64,000 nt of DNA from CAXXHQ01 sp963665265 (GTDB lineage: Bacteria; Planctomycetota; Planctomycetia; Pirellulales; Thermoguttaceae): positions 558,001-622,000 of the forward strand of contig OY762224.2 in NCBI GenBank assembly GCA_963665265.2, written 5' to 3'. The stretch's first letter is position 1, and each line of letters begins with the position of its first letter. Below, piece by piece: positions 17,916-28,800 of the stretch. The position numbers and the translations under genes were made by a program. The notes beneath the pieces are model-generated. The model was not told the DNA's origin and did not search any database. It saw only the letters and a list, made by a program, of their open reading frames with translations.

Positions 17916-18794
17916 CTATTTTAATTTGATCGTCATCGAGGCCGGCATGCCGTCGCGCAGCAGCCATTGTCCTTTTTCTTGCCGGTTCTCCACCATCGCG
18001 CGAACCTTGTAGCCGCCTCCGACGCTCACCGACGGATTGACGAACACGACCGTGGCCGGAAACTCCACTTTCCGACCGCGCGCCAATTCCACTTGCACGA
18101 CGGCGGGGCGTCCGGTGATTTCGTTCGGCGAGCATTCTTGCATGCTTACTTCGCCCTCCACCCGCAGACGATTCATCTGGCGAATGCAGATCACCGTATC
18201 GCCCGGTTTGACCCATTCGCCGCGTTTGAATTTGATTTCGCTCACGTCGCCGTCCAGCGGCGAATCGATCTTCCGATGCCGCAAGTTTTCGTCCGCGGCG
18301 CGAACTTCGGCGTCGCTCACTTCGGCCTGCGCCTTGGCCACGTTCAAATCCTTTACCGCCTTTTCGTTGCCAAGCTCCGCTTCGGTGATTTTCAGACGCT
18401 GTTCGTCCAATTGCTCGTCGGGCACGGAGCCCTTGGTTCGATTGTTGGCCGCGACGCTTCGGTTATAGTTGGATCGCGCCGTCTCCGCCGTCGCCATCGT
18501 GTATCTTAAGTTAACGTCGCTTTTCGCCTCTTCTTGGGCGGCTTTAAGCTTGTATCTCGCCACCTCAAGTTGCATCTGCGGAATGCTGTCGTCGATTTGG
18601 GCCAGCGGCTGGCCTTCCTTCACGAACGCCCCTTCGGCCACGTTAATCCTCGTCAAAACGCCTTGCTCTTGCGCCGGCACGTCCGCCTTTTGATCGACCG
18701 AAATCTGGCAATCTTTCACGAAGATGGTCGGCGGTGCGTCGTTCGCCGCCGCGACCGTCAACAATCCGCAAAGTATAAATCCGAGCGTAGTCAT
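17916..18794 (-). CDS. HlyD-family periplasmic adaptor protein
   Basis: A 292-residue exported adaptor. A short signal sequence (MTTLGFILCGLLTVAAA) is followed by a biotinyl-lipoyl half (GVLTRINVAEGAFVKEGQPL, about residues 45-64), a coiled-coil hairpin (about 75-175), the second lipoyl half (RKIDSPLDGDVSEI) and a beta-barrel region. It is a membrane-fusion protein without an own ABC or RND pump nearby. A GAGGA site precedes the ATG. It lies between the GAF-HlyD gene (46 bases upstream) and the M50 chimera, so the three are probably one operon and one machine. Confidence 0.88.
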   Translation of the reverse strand: MTTLGFILCGLLTVAAANDAPPTIFVKDCQISVDQKADVPAQEQGVLTRINVAEGAFVKEGQPLAQIDDSIPQMQLEVARYKLKAAQEEAKSDVNLRYTMATAETARSNYNRSVAANNRTKGSVPDEQLDEQRLKITEAELGNEKAVKDLNVAKAQAEVSDAEVRAADENLRHRKIDSPLDGDVSEIKFKRGEWVKPGDTVICIRQMNRLRVEGEVSMQECSPNEITGRPAVVQVELARGRKVEFPATVVFVNPSVSVGGGYKVRAMVENRQEKGQWLLRDGMPASMTIKLK

Positions 18795-18840
18795 TTGGCA
18801 GTCCTCTTAGCGAAACGCGTCGCGAGTCGATTCTCGACGC

Positions 18841-20889
18841 TTAGAAGTAACGGAATAAAATCCTCGATTGAATGAACGCGATCACGTCGTGCAGCAAGAC
18901 GTAGCCCAAGGCACGCCGACCGCAATCGACTTTCGCCGTCACCGTGGCCCCGGGACGCAACGCCGTCGGATCGATCTCCGTCTTGTCGATTTTCACGAAA
19001 ATCTGAACCGTGTTTCCTTCTTCGCCGTGGATCTCGGCGCTGCGGTGAACCTCTTTGATTTCGCCGACTCGAGTTTTTCCTGGCTCCGTCGCCAAAATGT
19101 AGTTGACGTTCTGCGGTTCGTTTTCCGGGATCTTTTTCCGTTGCGTCATCACATGTCCCATGTATTGCTCGGGCATGTTCAGTTCAAGCTGCCAATCGCC
19201 GGACGGATCGGCCACCCGCATCAATATTTGGCCCCGCTGAACCGGACGCGATATCAATCGCTTGTACAAATCCCACGTCACCACGACGCCGTCGATCGGA
19301 CTCTTTACGAATAAGTCGCGTTGCTTCGATTCCAAAAGTTCCAGCTTCGAGCGAAGACTGTCTCGCTTCGCTTTCGCTTCGGCGATTTGACCGTCAATGC
19401 GAATCGCCTCCTCGCGAGTGATCTTATTCGTGTCCGCCTGCTGCCGGGTTAAACTGTTGATTTGTTTCTCGGTCGTCGTGATTTGGCCGATCGTTTCGCT
19501 TTTGGCGATCTCCAGGTCGTTGTTCCGCAGCATGACGAGCAGTTGGTTTTGCGCCACCTTGCTGCCGTGTTCGACTTTAAGCGAGTCCACCACGCCGTCG
19601 ATGCCGGCGAACACTTCGCGACGCACGACCGGCTCGAGCGTCCCTTTCGCCTCAAGCTTGAACGGGGCCGGATAGAAAATCAACGCCGCGACGACCGCGA
19701 TGACCGCCGCGCCGATCGAAATCGTCTTCGGCAAGTTTCTCGCCTCGACGATGACGCGGGTTTTGCCCAACGCTCGCCATAGCGGCATGAGCAAAATCCC
19801 TTGATGTTCGAGCGCGTTCGACATCGCCGCCGCCGCATGCTGCGAAACCACGTCCACGCGTTGGACCATGCTCGTCGGAACCCGGCTGTCCTCGATCTGC
19901 TCGACGATCAACGCCGCGATCACCGGCCGCTTGTCAGGCTCGTTTTCGTCCTCGACGCTTTCCGCCTCGATCGGAACCGGCTTCTTTAGCGGCAACACCG
20001 CCACGGTCTTCGAATGCGCTTCGTCGACGTATTCTTGCAGCGCCTCTTCCACTTGCGGAGCTAGGTCGGTCACGTCGCCCGAATACCAAATCGGATCGCC
20101 CGTCGCCGAAACCGCCGTCGCCAGCCGATTCATCAGCCGAACGAGGTTCGAACGCTTGTCGAACACGTCTTGGCCGCTGATCGCTTCGATTCGCGACTTT
20201 CGGCCATGCTGAATCGCCACGCTTAATCGGTCGCATTCGATCAAGCGGCGCCCTTCGTTCGCCACCGTATAGGCCGTCTCACGCGGATGAAGCGACGAAT
20301 GAATTCGCCGCGTGAAATCTTCCAATTGCGTCCAGAGCGATTGGCGATCGGCGAAGTGACGCAATTGATGGTTGCGCAAAAAGTCCGCCGCCAACTCGCA
20401 CATCTGCGCCAGAAATCGCAAATAGCCTTTCTGCGCCTCGGTCGTGGCGTCGGGCCGTTGAAATATCTCGACCACGCCGACCGTTTCCAAGTCGGTCTTC
20501 AAAATGCCGAATACGAGTAGGAAGTCCGACGGATTGCCCGCTCCTTCTTCGCCGTAGCTCGAACGCGGCGGCGAAAGAGTCGCTTCTCCGTCCTGCACGA
20601 CCTTGTAGAGCAAACGCCCGTGCTGTTTCTCCGTCTCTTCACTGTCGCGGAGCTTTGCGTCTTGCAAGTTGATCTGGTACTGGAGCGCCAATCGGCCTTC
20701 GTGATTCAAGGTCCAAATTGCGCCCCCGACCGCCGCCAACGCCGAGAGAATCCGCGTGAGAAATCCGCTGTAAAACTCCTCGGGCGAAAGGTTCTCTTTC
20801 GAGAGCTGGGATATTTCCAGCATCAGCGAGCGAATTTGCTGCCGCGTCTGTTCGACTAACTGCGGATCGAGCGATTGATCGGAACTCAT
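18841..20889 (-). CDS. GAF-domain/HlyD fusion protein
   Basis: A 682-residue protein with a cytoplasmic N-terminal half holding two GAF-like regions (about residues 35-170 and 185-365), a single membrane helix near 390-410 (SIGAAVIAVVAALIFYP), and a periplasmic HlyD half. The latter has KLEAKGTLEPVVRREVFAGIDG, a long coiled coil, and VKSPIDGVVVTWD. GAF domains usually bind small ligands, so this first gene of the cluster could gate export in response to an internal signal; that is inference. It is divergent from the YugP-type protease across a 522-bp gap. Confidence 0.85.
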   Translation of the reverse strand: MSSDQSLDPQLVEQTRQQIRSLMLEISQLSKENLSPEEFYSGFLTRILSALAAVGGAIWTLNHEGRLALQYQINLQDAKLRDSEETEKQHGRLLYKVVQDGEATLSPPRSSYGEEGAGNPSDFLLVFGILKTDLETVGVVEIFQRPDATTEAQKGYLRFLAQMCELAADFLRNHQLRHFADRQSLWTQLEDFTRRIHSSLHPRETAYTVANEGRRLIECDRLSVAIQHGRKSRIEAISGQDVFDKRSNLVRLMNRLATAVSATGDPIWYSGDVTDLAPQVEEALQEYVDEAHSKTVAVLPLKKPVPIEAESVEDENEPDKRPVIAALIVEQIEDSRVPTSMVQRVDVVSQHAAAAMSNALEHQGILLMPLWRALGKTRVIVEARNLPKTISIGAAVIAVVAALIFYPAPFKLEAKGTLEPVVRREVFAGIDGVVDSLKVEHGSKVAQNQLLVMLRNNDLEIAKSETIGQITTTEKQINSLTRQQADTNKITREEAIRIDGQIAEAKAKRDSLRSKLELLESKQRDLFVKSPIDGVVVTWDLYKRLISRPVQRGQILMRVADPSGDWQLELNMPEQYMGHVMTQRKKIPENEPQNVNYILATEPGKTRVGEIKEVHRSAEIHGEEGNTVQIFVKIDKTEIDPTALRPGATVTAKVDCGRRALGYVLLHDVIAFIQSRILFRYF

Positions 20890-21411
20890 TCAAAAGATTC
20901 CTGAGAGGAATATGTTTATCGTCGAGCGGAGCGGCCTCCCTCGCTGCAGTCGCCCCGCCGTACAGTTGGTCGGCGCTCGTCGAGCGCGCTACAACGTTTG
21001 GCCTTCTAACTCTCTTCGGATTTTTCGTCGTCGAAATGTTGCCGCATATTCAAGACTGGCCTACACTTAGACGCTTTCCGCGACCTTTTTGCAATGGCCT
21101 TACGACCCCAAGCCGCCGCGAATGGGCATAAATAGCATAATCGCCGTAAGCGCCGTGGAAGTCAATCGGTTCACTCTGGATAATGAAATCTTGTGGCCGA
21201 TTCCTAAGTTATTTCGACGAAATGGGATAGAGACGCAAAATGGGAGGCCAACCGCCCGACGACTTCATAGAACATTTCGCCGAATTATCCCGTATAATTG
21301 CTTACCAAGAAACTGTTTCCAATGACGAATATAGACAATATAAGCTGATTAAATAAGTTCGCCGTCGATCCGGCCTCAAAACACGCCGCCCCGGCGCAAG
21401 GAGATATCGAT
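20890..21411. other. Divergent intergenic region, 522 bp
   Basis: This gap separates the GAF-HlyD operon (minus) from the YugP-type gene (plus). On the plus strand, TTTCCA (21316-21321), a 17-base spacer and TATAAG (21339-21344) make a plausible promoter for the protease; a TATAAT at 21293 has no good -35. I found no convincing promoter for the minus-strand operon, and no gene or clear repeat. Confidence 0.45.
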
Positions 21412-22095
21412 ATGTTTCAAGTTTGGGACCCGATGTATTTTGTTTACATAGTGCCTGCGTTGTTGCTCGGCATGTGGGCGCAGATGCGCATTTCGGTGAC
21501 TTACGCCCGGGCTCAGCAGATGCCAGCCCCGCTTAGCGGCGCGGCGGCCGCTCGACATATCCTCGACTCGGCCGGACTGACCGATATTCCCATCGAAACG
21601 GTCGAAGGACATTTGAGCGACCACTACGACCCCCGGGCGAAGGTTTTGCGTCTTAGCTCCGAGGTCTATTCCAGCCGGACTCTCGCGGCGGTCGGAATCG
21701 CCGCCCACGAAGCGGGCCACGCCATTCAAGACGCCGTCTCCTATCCTTTGATGACCGTCCGCAATTTGGCCGTTCCGATGGCCAATATCGGCACCGGCAT
21801 CGGCCTGACCATGGCCGGCATCGGCGCCGTGTTTAACTTTGGAAAACTCTTGCTTCTCGGCATTATTTTGTTCGCCGGCGTCGTCGCCTTCCAGGTCGTA
21901 AACTTGCCGGTCGAGATCAACGCCAGCACGCGGGCGAAGCGTCAACTCGTCGAGTTGAACATCGTCAGTCCCGACGAGTTGTACTACGTCCGCAAGGTGC
22001 TCAACGCCGCGGCCTGGACCTACGTCGCCGCCACGTTGCAAGCGATTCTTACGCTCCTCTACTACGTGATGCGCTACTCGAATCGTCGCGAATAG
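21412..22095 (+). CDS. YugP-type membrane zinc metallopeptidase
   Basis: A 227-residue integral membrane protease of the YugP/zinc metallopeptidase 2 family. The N-terminal helix (about residues 8-25) precedes a catalytic region with HEAGH near residues 103-107, then VEINASTRAKRQLVE (the third ligand region) and C-terminal helices. Function in this family is poorly known; quality control of membrane proteins is a reasonable guess. AAGGAG lies 7 bases before the ATG, the best Shine-Dalgarno in the area. The length matches the family. Confidence 0.93.
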   Translation: MFQVWDPMYFVYIVPALLLGMWAQMRISVTYARAQQMPAPLSGAAAARHILDSAGLTDIPIETVEGHLSDHYDPRAKVLRLSSEVYSSRTLAAVGIAAHEAGHAIQDAVSYPLMTVRNLAVPMANIGTGIGLTMAGIGAVFNFGKLLLLGIILFAGVVAFQVVNLPVEINASTRAKRQLVELNIVSPDELYYVRKVLNAAAWTYVAATLQAILTLLYYVMRYSNRRE

Positions 22096-22132
22096 TCGGA
22101 TGGAAAAACGACTAGCGCCGCACCTGTTTTTT

Positions 22133-22160
22133 ACCGCGAAGGCGCAAAGGACGCGAAGAG
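22133..22160 (+). repeat. CGCGAAGGCGCAAAGG-family repeat (single arm)
   Basis: A 28-base copy matching 29679-29706 at 26 of 28 positions. In the other location it forms one arm of an inverted pair; here a partial second copy (TTTTTTGCCGCGAAAAAAG) follows. The family reads like degenerate CGCAAAGA/CGCGAAGG words. Confidence 0.6.
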
Positions 22161-22511
22161 TTTTTTGCCGCGAAAAAAGAATATGGACGCCTTTTTTAGC
22201 CGAAATATTGAAATTCCTTGTTTGCGGCAAGATCACGAAAACACGGTAGAGCATAGGGCGTAGGGCATAGGGGGCGGATGCGCAGAGCGCCAACCATCGC
22301 GGCAAGCGCTGTGCGCTGAATGCCGACGGCCGATCGCCACCAAATTGTCAAAGAGCGGAGGAAAGGTCGCCAGGCTTTCCGGCGTAATTTTCGCCGAGAG
22401 AAAAGATAGCGGACCCCCTGGCCCACTTTCAATGGAAAAGCCGGATATTCGTTCAATTAGCAATTTTAAGCGGTGCGTAGGGCGTTTTTGCTGACCAGTT
22501 TGCGTTCTTTT

Positions 22512-22557
22512 GCGGCCTCTGCGGCGCATTAGCGGATATCAGCGGGGATTAGCGTTC
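22512..22557 (+). repeat. Dispersed 46-bp repeat X, copy 1
   Basis: Matches 30593-30638 in the same orientation with only two differences in 46 bases. The core is CATTAGCGGATATCAGCG. It lies about 300 bases from the 3' end of the giant M56 gene; copy 2 lies upstream of blaI, so the pair flanks that locus. Confidence 0.75.
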
Positions 22558-22631
22558 CGACCACGACATTCCCGCGCAGAGACCGCCAAGATCGCGGAGA
22601 TTTTTTGCAAAATTCTAAACTTGGCAAATCA

Positions 22632-22745
22632 GAATCTTGGCTAATTTTCTTTGCGGTATTTTTTTTGTGTTTCGCGTATTTCGCGGTTAAAACTCCGCGT
22701 CTTTCACGCTCTTTGCGTTCTTTTGCGGCCAATCAGTTGCGCCCT
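22632..22745 (+). repeat. Dispersed repeat Y, copy 1
   Basis: About 110 bases that align along their length with 30430-30554, with words such as TTTTGTGT, GTATTTCG, AAAACT, GCGTCTTTC, TGCGTTCTTT and GCGGCCAAT in the same order. Same orientation as copy 2. It is non-coding and AT-richer than the genes around it. Confidence 0.6.
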
Positions 22746-22853
22746 TGGGGATGCGTAACCTACGGCTGGTGCGTTTTGCGCGGAAATGATTTTGTCGTCC
22801 CTAAAGGGCTTCGAGGAGGGCGGAGATCATCTCCCGTGGACTAGTGCCTACGT

Positions 22854-25800
22854 TTAAGGCTTGCTCATCGGCAGCGGCGCTCCGCCGCTCGCGTCGGAGT
22901 TCGCACGAACGTCGGCCCCTTCGCCCTCTAAGAGAACCGTGCCTAAGTCAACCGGCTCGTCTTCTTTTCCGGCTCCTGCCTGCGGAACCGTGAAGCGGTA
23001 ATACTTGATCGTTGACTTGGCGCCGGCCGCGATCGTCAGAAACATACTGTAGTCGCCCGGCGGAACATCGGCGAAGCGGAGCGTTCCGTCTGCATCGGCG
23101 CTGTTCTGGAAGAACGCTTTGCTCGGCAACGATTCTTTATATGCGGCAGCCTTCTTTTGATACTGGCGCCCGGCCTCGGAGCGCTCCCAATCGTTCTTCC
23201 ATTTCTCGATTTTCAGCGGATCGTTTTTTACGTCATCGGGAACGCTCATGTCTCCAAGGAGCGGAAGCTGCGGAAGGAGCGTCGCGTGCATCCCCTCGAC
23301 GTTTAGATCCGAAGGCGGAATGAATTTAGCGACGATAGTTCGCCCCGACCCGCCCACGTCAAAAGTCTTTTTCTCGTTCTCGTTGACGACGATCGGATAC
23401 AAGGCCAAGATCGAAGGCTTTCCAACCGCTAAGATCGTAGAGCCGATATGGCCTTTGCCGGGAAACGCCTGTTCGATCTTGTATTTTCCGTCTGAATCGG
23501 AAGTCGCGGCGCCGGCAAATGAGATCACGTCCTTCTCATCAAACGGGCCGACGCCAGCATAGTTTAGAGTGACGAGCGAATTCGCTTGAGTCTTCTTGCC
23601 GATTCGGACCGTGCCTTCGACGCTCGACCAAGGCATGAGCGTAAGTTTTGCGGACGGTTCGGCCAAGTCGGTCGATTTCAGGAATCCGTAGCCCGACGGA
23701 TGCGTGACGACGATCCGATCCGATTTCGTCGGCAACGGGAGGCTTATTCGTCCTTCGGAGTTCGTCTTGGGAATTTTGACGTTTGATTGCCGTGCCGATA
23801 TACTCCCGTTTGCGACCTCAAATGCTAGTTCTTGTTTCTCGCCGCTAACGACGACGGTTTGCGCCCCGGCGGCCGGTCGGCCGTCGGGCGTTAAGACGCG
23901 AACGTCAAGTTGACTCTTCTCCGTCGAGAGATTGAGCGGCTCCTGGCTTTTTTCCGTTGATTTCTGTAAGTCGATCGATTTCAACTTCATTTCGCCAAGC
24001 TCGAACGGCGCGTTCGGCTCTTCGCTTGTCGGAACGGTGAAGCGGCGATACTCGTTTCTATATCCCCCGGGAACGGCCAAGCTGATGATCATTCCGTAAT
24101 CGCCCGGCGGCATGTCGTCTATGCGAAATGAGCCGTCGTCGTTCACGCTCGTTCGAAAAGCGGGGCTTTCCAGAAAACGCTTTGTATAGGCCGCCGTTTC
24201 CGCTTTATACGCCTTGCCCGCTTCGGTCTTTTCCCACACGGCAAGCCACTCGGCGACTTTTTTCTCGTCGTTCTTAATCTCCGTCGGAATAGGAGGATCC
24301 TCCGGCGTCGGAAGATTCACGTGCAGCGTCGTTTCGCCCCAACGAATTCGCTTCTCATCCTCCTTGGCCGGGACAAGTTTGCCCGCTACTGCGCGGCCCG
24401 ATCCGCCCACGTCAAAACGCCGCCGCTCTCCCTCTTTGATCGTTATAGGAAATCTCACGCTCGAAATGACGCCCTTCGCTTGACCGGGCAGATCCCAGCC
24501 GTAGCCGATCATCGCGGCGCCGGGCAACGCTTTTTCGATGCGATAGCTTCCGTCGGCCTGAGTTTTCGTTTCATAAAGAACGCCGGACACGCGGCCATTC
24601 TCTCCAAACGGCCCGCCGAGAACGTAGCCAAGTCGAATCAATGTGTTTTCGACGGGTTTCGTTCCCGCTCGCACGGCCCCTTCAATCGTCGCCCAAGGCT
24701 TGAGTCGTATCTCGCTCGGCAATTCGTTGTTGACCGGCTTGATAAGGGAAAATCCCTCGGCATGCAAAACGATTAGTTGGAAGGGTTCCGTCTGCTTGGG
24801 AATACGCAACGTTCCGCGCTTGTCGGCCGCAATCCTCTCGGCATGCGGAACCGGAGTGGCATAGACGGCCGCGTTTGTGACGTTATCGGCGAATTCGCCG
24901 TTCGCAATCATGATTTGCCGACTTGGAATCGCCACGGCCGCCTTGGCCCCGTCGGCCGGCTTGCCGCCGGGAGTCAAGATTCGAAGCTCACTTTGGCGCT
25001 CTTCGATCGCCTTTTCATTCGTCGTCGCCTTTTCCGCCTGGCTCTCTCTCGTCTCTTCAAAAGCGTTTACGTCCCTTTTCAATTGGATTTCGCCTAAATC
25101 GATAGGCGCTCCGTTTCCCTTAGGTACTGTTACGCGATAGGCCTTGAGAAATCCGATGCGATGTTCCGAAAAACTGACTTCAAGCTCATACTCGCCCGGC
25201 GGCATGTCGTCGATTCGGAACGTGCCGTCAAGATCGGCCGTTATAAAGAACGACGGTCGTTTCGTTGAAGACGATTCAGCCCCCTCGTCGCTTGCAGCGC
25301 CGAACGGTCTAACTTCGATCTGGGCGAATTTCCAAAGCGGTTTTTCTTTCGTCTCCGGCGGCGCGACCAGTCTCCCGACCGCGGCGCGGCCCTCTCCTCC
25401 CAAATCAAGACGCGTCGTTTCGCCGGCCGTCAAATGAACCGGCACGCGAATTGCCGAGGCGACTTCCGCGGCCCCTTGATTTGCGATTAGCATGATGTCC
25501 CGGCCAACTCTTGCGGATCCCGGAAATACCCGGTCAAATTGGAAATGACCGTCCGCCTTTGAGTTCACTGTATAAGACGTGAGTATTCGCGGTTCATCAC
25601 GTCCGAATACGTCGTATCCGTTTACTTGAACGGCGATTCTCGCGTCGGCGATCGGTTTAGACGCTACGCGATAGACTCCCTCGACTTTCGCCCAAGGAGA
25701 CAGTTTTATTTCGGCAGGAACTTCGCTCGTCGCCGATTTCGCAAAGTAATATCCTGTCGGATGCGTAACGATCAATCGAAACGGTCCGTCCTGACCGGGA

Positions 25801-28800
25801 AAGCTAAAACGTCCTTCGCCGTCCGTTTTGTAGACCGGGGCGTCGGTCGATTGTCTTAAAATTTCGCCGTTTTCCAAAATTATTTGCGACGCGGAAAGAC
25901 CGACTGCCAATTCAGCTCCCCCGGCAGGCTTGCCGTCCGGAGTCAAAACTTTCGCCGTCATCGACGCTTTCGGTTTGAGTTCAAAGTCGATCTTCACGCT
26001 TCCTTCGCTCGATTCGATTTTACGCGACGTGGCGACTTGATACCCGTCGGCTTCAATCTTCACGAAGAAGGCTTGGCGGTTATTCGCTTTCAGCGAGTAG
26101 GTTCCGTCCTTGGCGGCGTAACTGTCGTTTCGTTCCCAAAAGATGCCCGGTCCGCCGTCCCAACCGCCGACGATTGCGCGGAACGATTTGACCGGCTCTC
26201 GCGTAGCCTCGTCAATCACGCTTCCGGATATCCTTAGCGGCGCTCCGGCGACGATCTCATAGGTTTCGGCGCGCGCGACGAGCGGGAATCGTCGAATGGC
26301 TGCGCCTGCGGGCGGGTAAATGTCGGCCTTGAACTCGTCCAGCGGCGCCTCGTTCCATTCCCACACGCCGTTCCGGTCCGTAAACATATTCACGTCGTCG
26401 AACTCAAAATATTCGACTTGCTCTCCTCGCCAAGCTTGCGGAAAAACGCGAGTCTTCGCGACCGGATTTCCTATTTCGTCCACGACGTGAATGCGAATTT
26501 TTCCGCCCGGCCGCATGACGAAATTCACCGGCTCCATTTTCGGCTCGACGGAAACGATTCTCATGTCGAGCGCCTTGCCTTTCGCCGACGCAACGACTCG
26601 CGTCATCGCCTCTTCGCAGCCGACTAATCGATATTTTCCTTCGGCGTCCGTTCTCGCTTCGCGTAAGTTGTTATGAAGCTTCGTGCGGACCAGGGCGTCT
26701 TTGATCGGCTCGCCCGACTCGTTCGTCACCGCGCCGACGATCGTAAGCCCCGCCTTTATGACGATCGGCGCCGTCGGCTGGGCGTTGCCCGATAAGCCGA
26801 AAACGCTCCGAGTCAGCGTGGGGCGAGAAGGTTGATAATTCGGGTGATTCACTTCGACGTACACGTCCTTTTTCGACGCCGGGACGAGATCGTAACGCCA
26901 TCGACCGTCTTGATCGGTCGTTACCTCCTTGCCGACGTATAATTGGTCATTAACGCCGGGTAGAGTTTGGTATTGAACGGACGGATGAACCGTTGCGTTC
27001 GCTATCGGCGTTCCCTGCTCGTCAACGACGACTCCGCCGACCGACCATGCCTGCTTTAATTCGACAAGAATATTCTCGGGAATGGGCTTTCGCTCGTTTC
27101 CTTCGTCGTTCCAAGCGGCCCAAAACGGCGCATACCCAGGCATATGAATCGTCAACCACAGCCGCTTGGCGTTTTGCGGAATCGCCATTGTAAATCGGCC
27201 GTCGTCTTCGGTCGTCACTAGCCGTCCGTATTTCGACTCGCCTGCCAATTCCCCGCGTCGAACCGACCCGGCGTTCACTGCTACATTTTGAATCTCCGCC
27301 GTCGCTTTGACCGGCTTCTTATCCGGCCCGACCACGGTGACTTCAAATAGCCGCTCGCTCCCGTTCGTCTTGTTCTCCAATCGCGGTTTTTCTTTTGGCC
27401 TATTGTTTTGATCAGTTCCTCGGTCGTTCTTAGAGTTTGTTTCCGTAAATCGTCGCAATTCCTCCGGGTATTGTTTTTGTTGCTCCGTTAGCGGATCAAG
27501 AAGCAAGGATCGTTTTTCGTTTGGGGCTAAAGAAACAGAAACGTCTTGGACGTCGATTCGCCCAACGTTGGCTATTTCAAAAGCTCGGGAGATTGAAGCG
27601 TTCCAAACCGGCGGTACATGCGAAAAGACGAACGGCGGACGCGACTCTTTCTTTTTTAAATCGCTCCAATACTGCGAAAACGTAATTTCCGGAAGGCCCG
27701 CCGCTGAAAGCAGCGTCGATCGTAACGACGGTTCCTCTTGGTTTGATTTGTTTTTATCTTTCAAATCGACGGTCAAGCTAGCCCACCGAAGCAGAGTGAG
27801 TTTTCGATCGGACAAAAGCTGGTCGCGCTCGACGCTGTTGATTCCCGCATTCGGATGAAGTGCGATGACGCGATAATTTGCGTTCTTCGGCGGATAAACG
27901 CTGAAGAGTCCTTCCGCGTCCGAACGCGTTAAAACAAAATCGAGCGGATTGCGTAGACGGCCTTCCACTAACGGGACTTGCCAGTCAACCGGAGCGGCGG
28001 AGTCGGCTGGAGTTATTAAAATGATCTCGGCGTCGCGAACCGGCTCCCCTTTATCGTTTACGACGTATCCTTCCGCTCGTAGAGATTCGTCGAGCTTTTG
28101 ATCGTCCGCAGTGCGAATCCGGTCGTAGACTAATCCAATTTGCGGCGAAAGGCTCCCCTCGCTATGGCCGATCGTCTTGTAATGATTGCAGATGCGCCAT
28201 ATTTCTTTTTTTGCGGGCTCGTAAATTCCATTAGCGAATGCGCTGTTTGTAAAATAAAAATGCGGATGCGTTTGTGAAGGATTCGACCGCTTGGCGATAA
28301 TCTCCTCGATCTCCTTCCATGTGACGATCCGCTTTCCTTCGAGCAGCATCACATGCTTGGCGATTACGACGTTAAACTCGTACGCTTCGTCTTTGTGCGA
28401 CTCGACGACGGGCTTGGCGCCTTTCTCGTCTTTGATCACCGCCGTCGCTTTTTCTTTTTTCGGATCGGCCGCGCGGAGTTGCGGCAGGGCGACGGCCGCG
28501 ATCAAGAGCAACGCGCAAAGCGAGCCTAGCCCGAGCTTGACCGTCAAGCGGCGCTCTTCGTCCAATAGCCGCGCCATTCTCCGCAAACAAGAGCTTCGGG
28601 CCGACGATTCGAACATTCCCAACGCTCCGCCGGGATGGGCCGCCGCCTCGCGCCCCGCCGAGGCGGCGAACCGCATCACCCCTAAAAACGCCTCGCCCGA
28701 AGCCGTCTGCGAACCGGCGACCAAACTCGACGCCACGTCGTCGCAGGCGTATTCCCGCAACCGGTTGATCATTCGATTGGCGATCCACACGGCCGGGTTG

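Larger units (their letters stand above)
22096..22853. other. Repeat-rich intergenic region, 758 bp
   Basis: No credible gene. The region is packed with dispersed repeats: a copy of the CGCGAAGGCGCAAAGG family at 22133-22160, a CCCTA/ATGCTCTA-type tract (in minus-strand sense) near 22248-22276, a 46-base element at 22512-22557, and a longer element at about 22632-22745. The last two recur at 30593-30638 and about 30430-30554, on the other side of the BlaI/M56 locus. TTTGCGTTCTTTTGCGGCC occurs twice (22499-22517 and 22712-22730). Confidence 0.7.

Noticed and set aside
21376..22305. 309-codon minus-strand frame opposite the YugP-type gene
   Set aside because: Composition is that of a shadow frame; the plus-strand gene has a strong ribosome site and the HEAGH motif.
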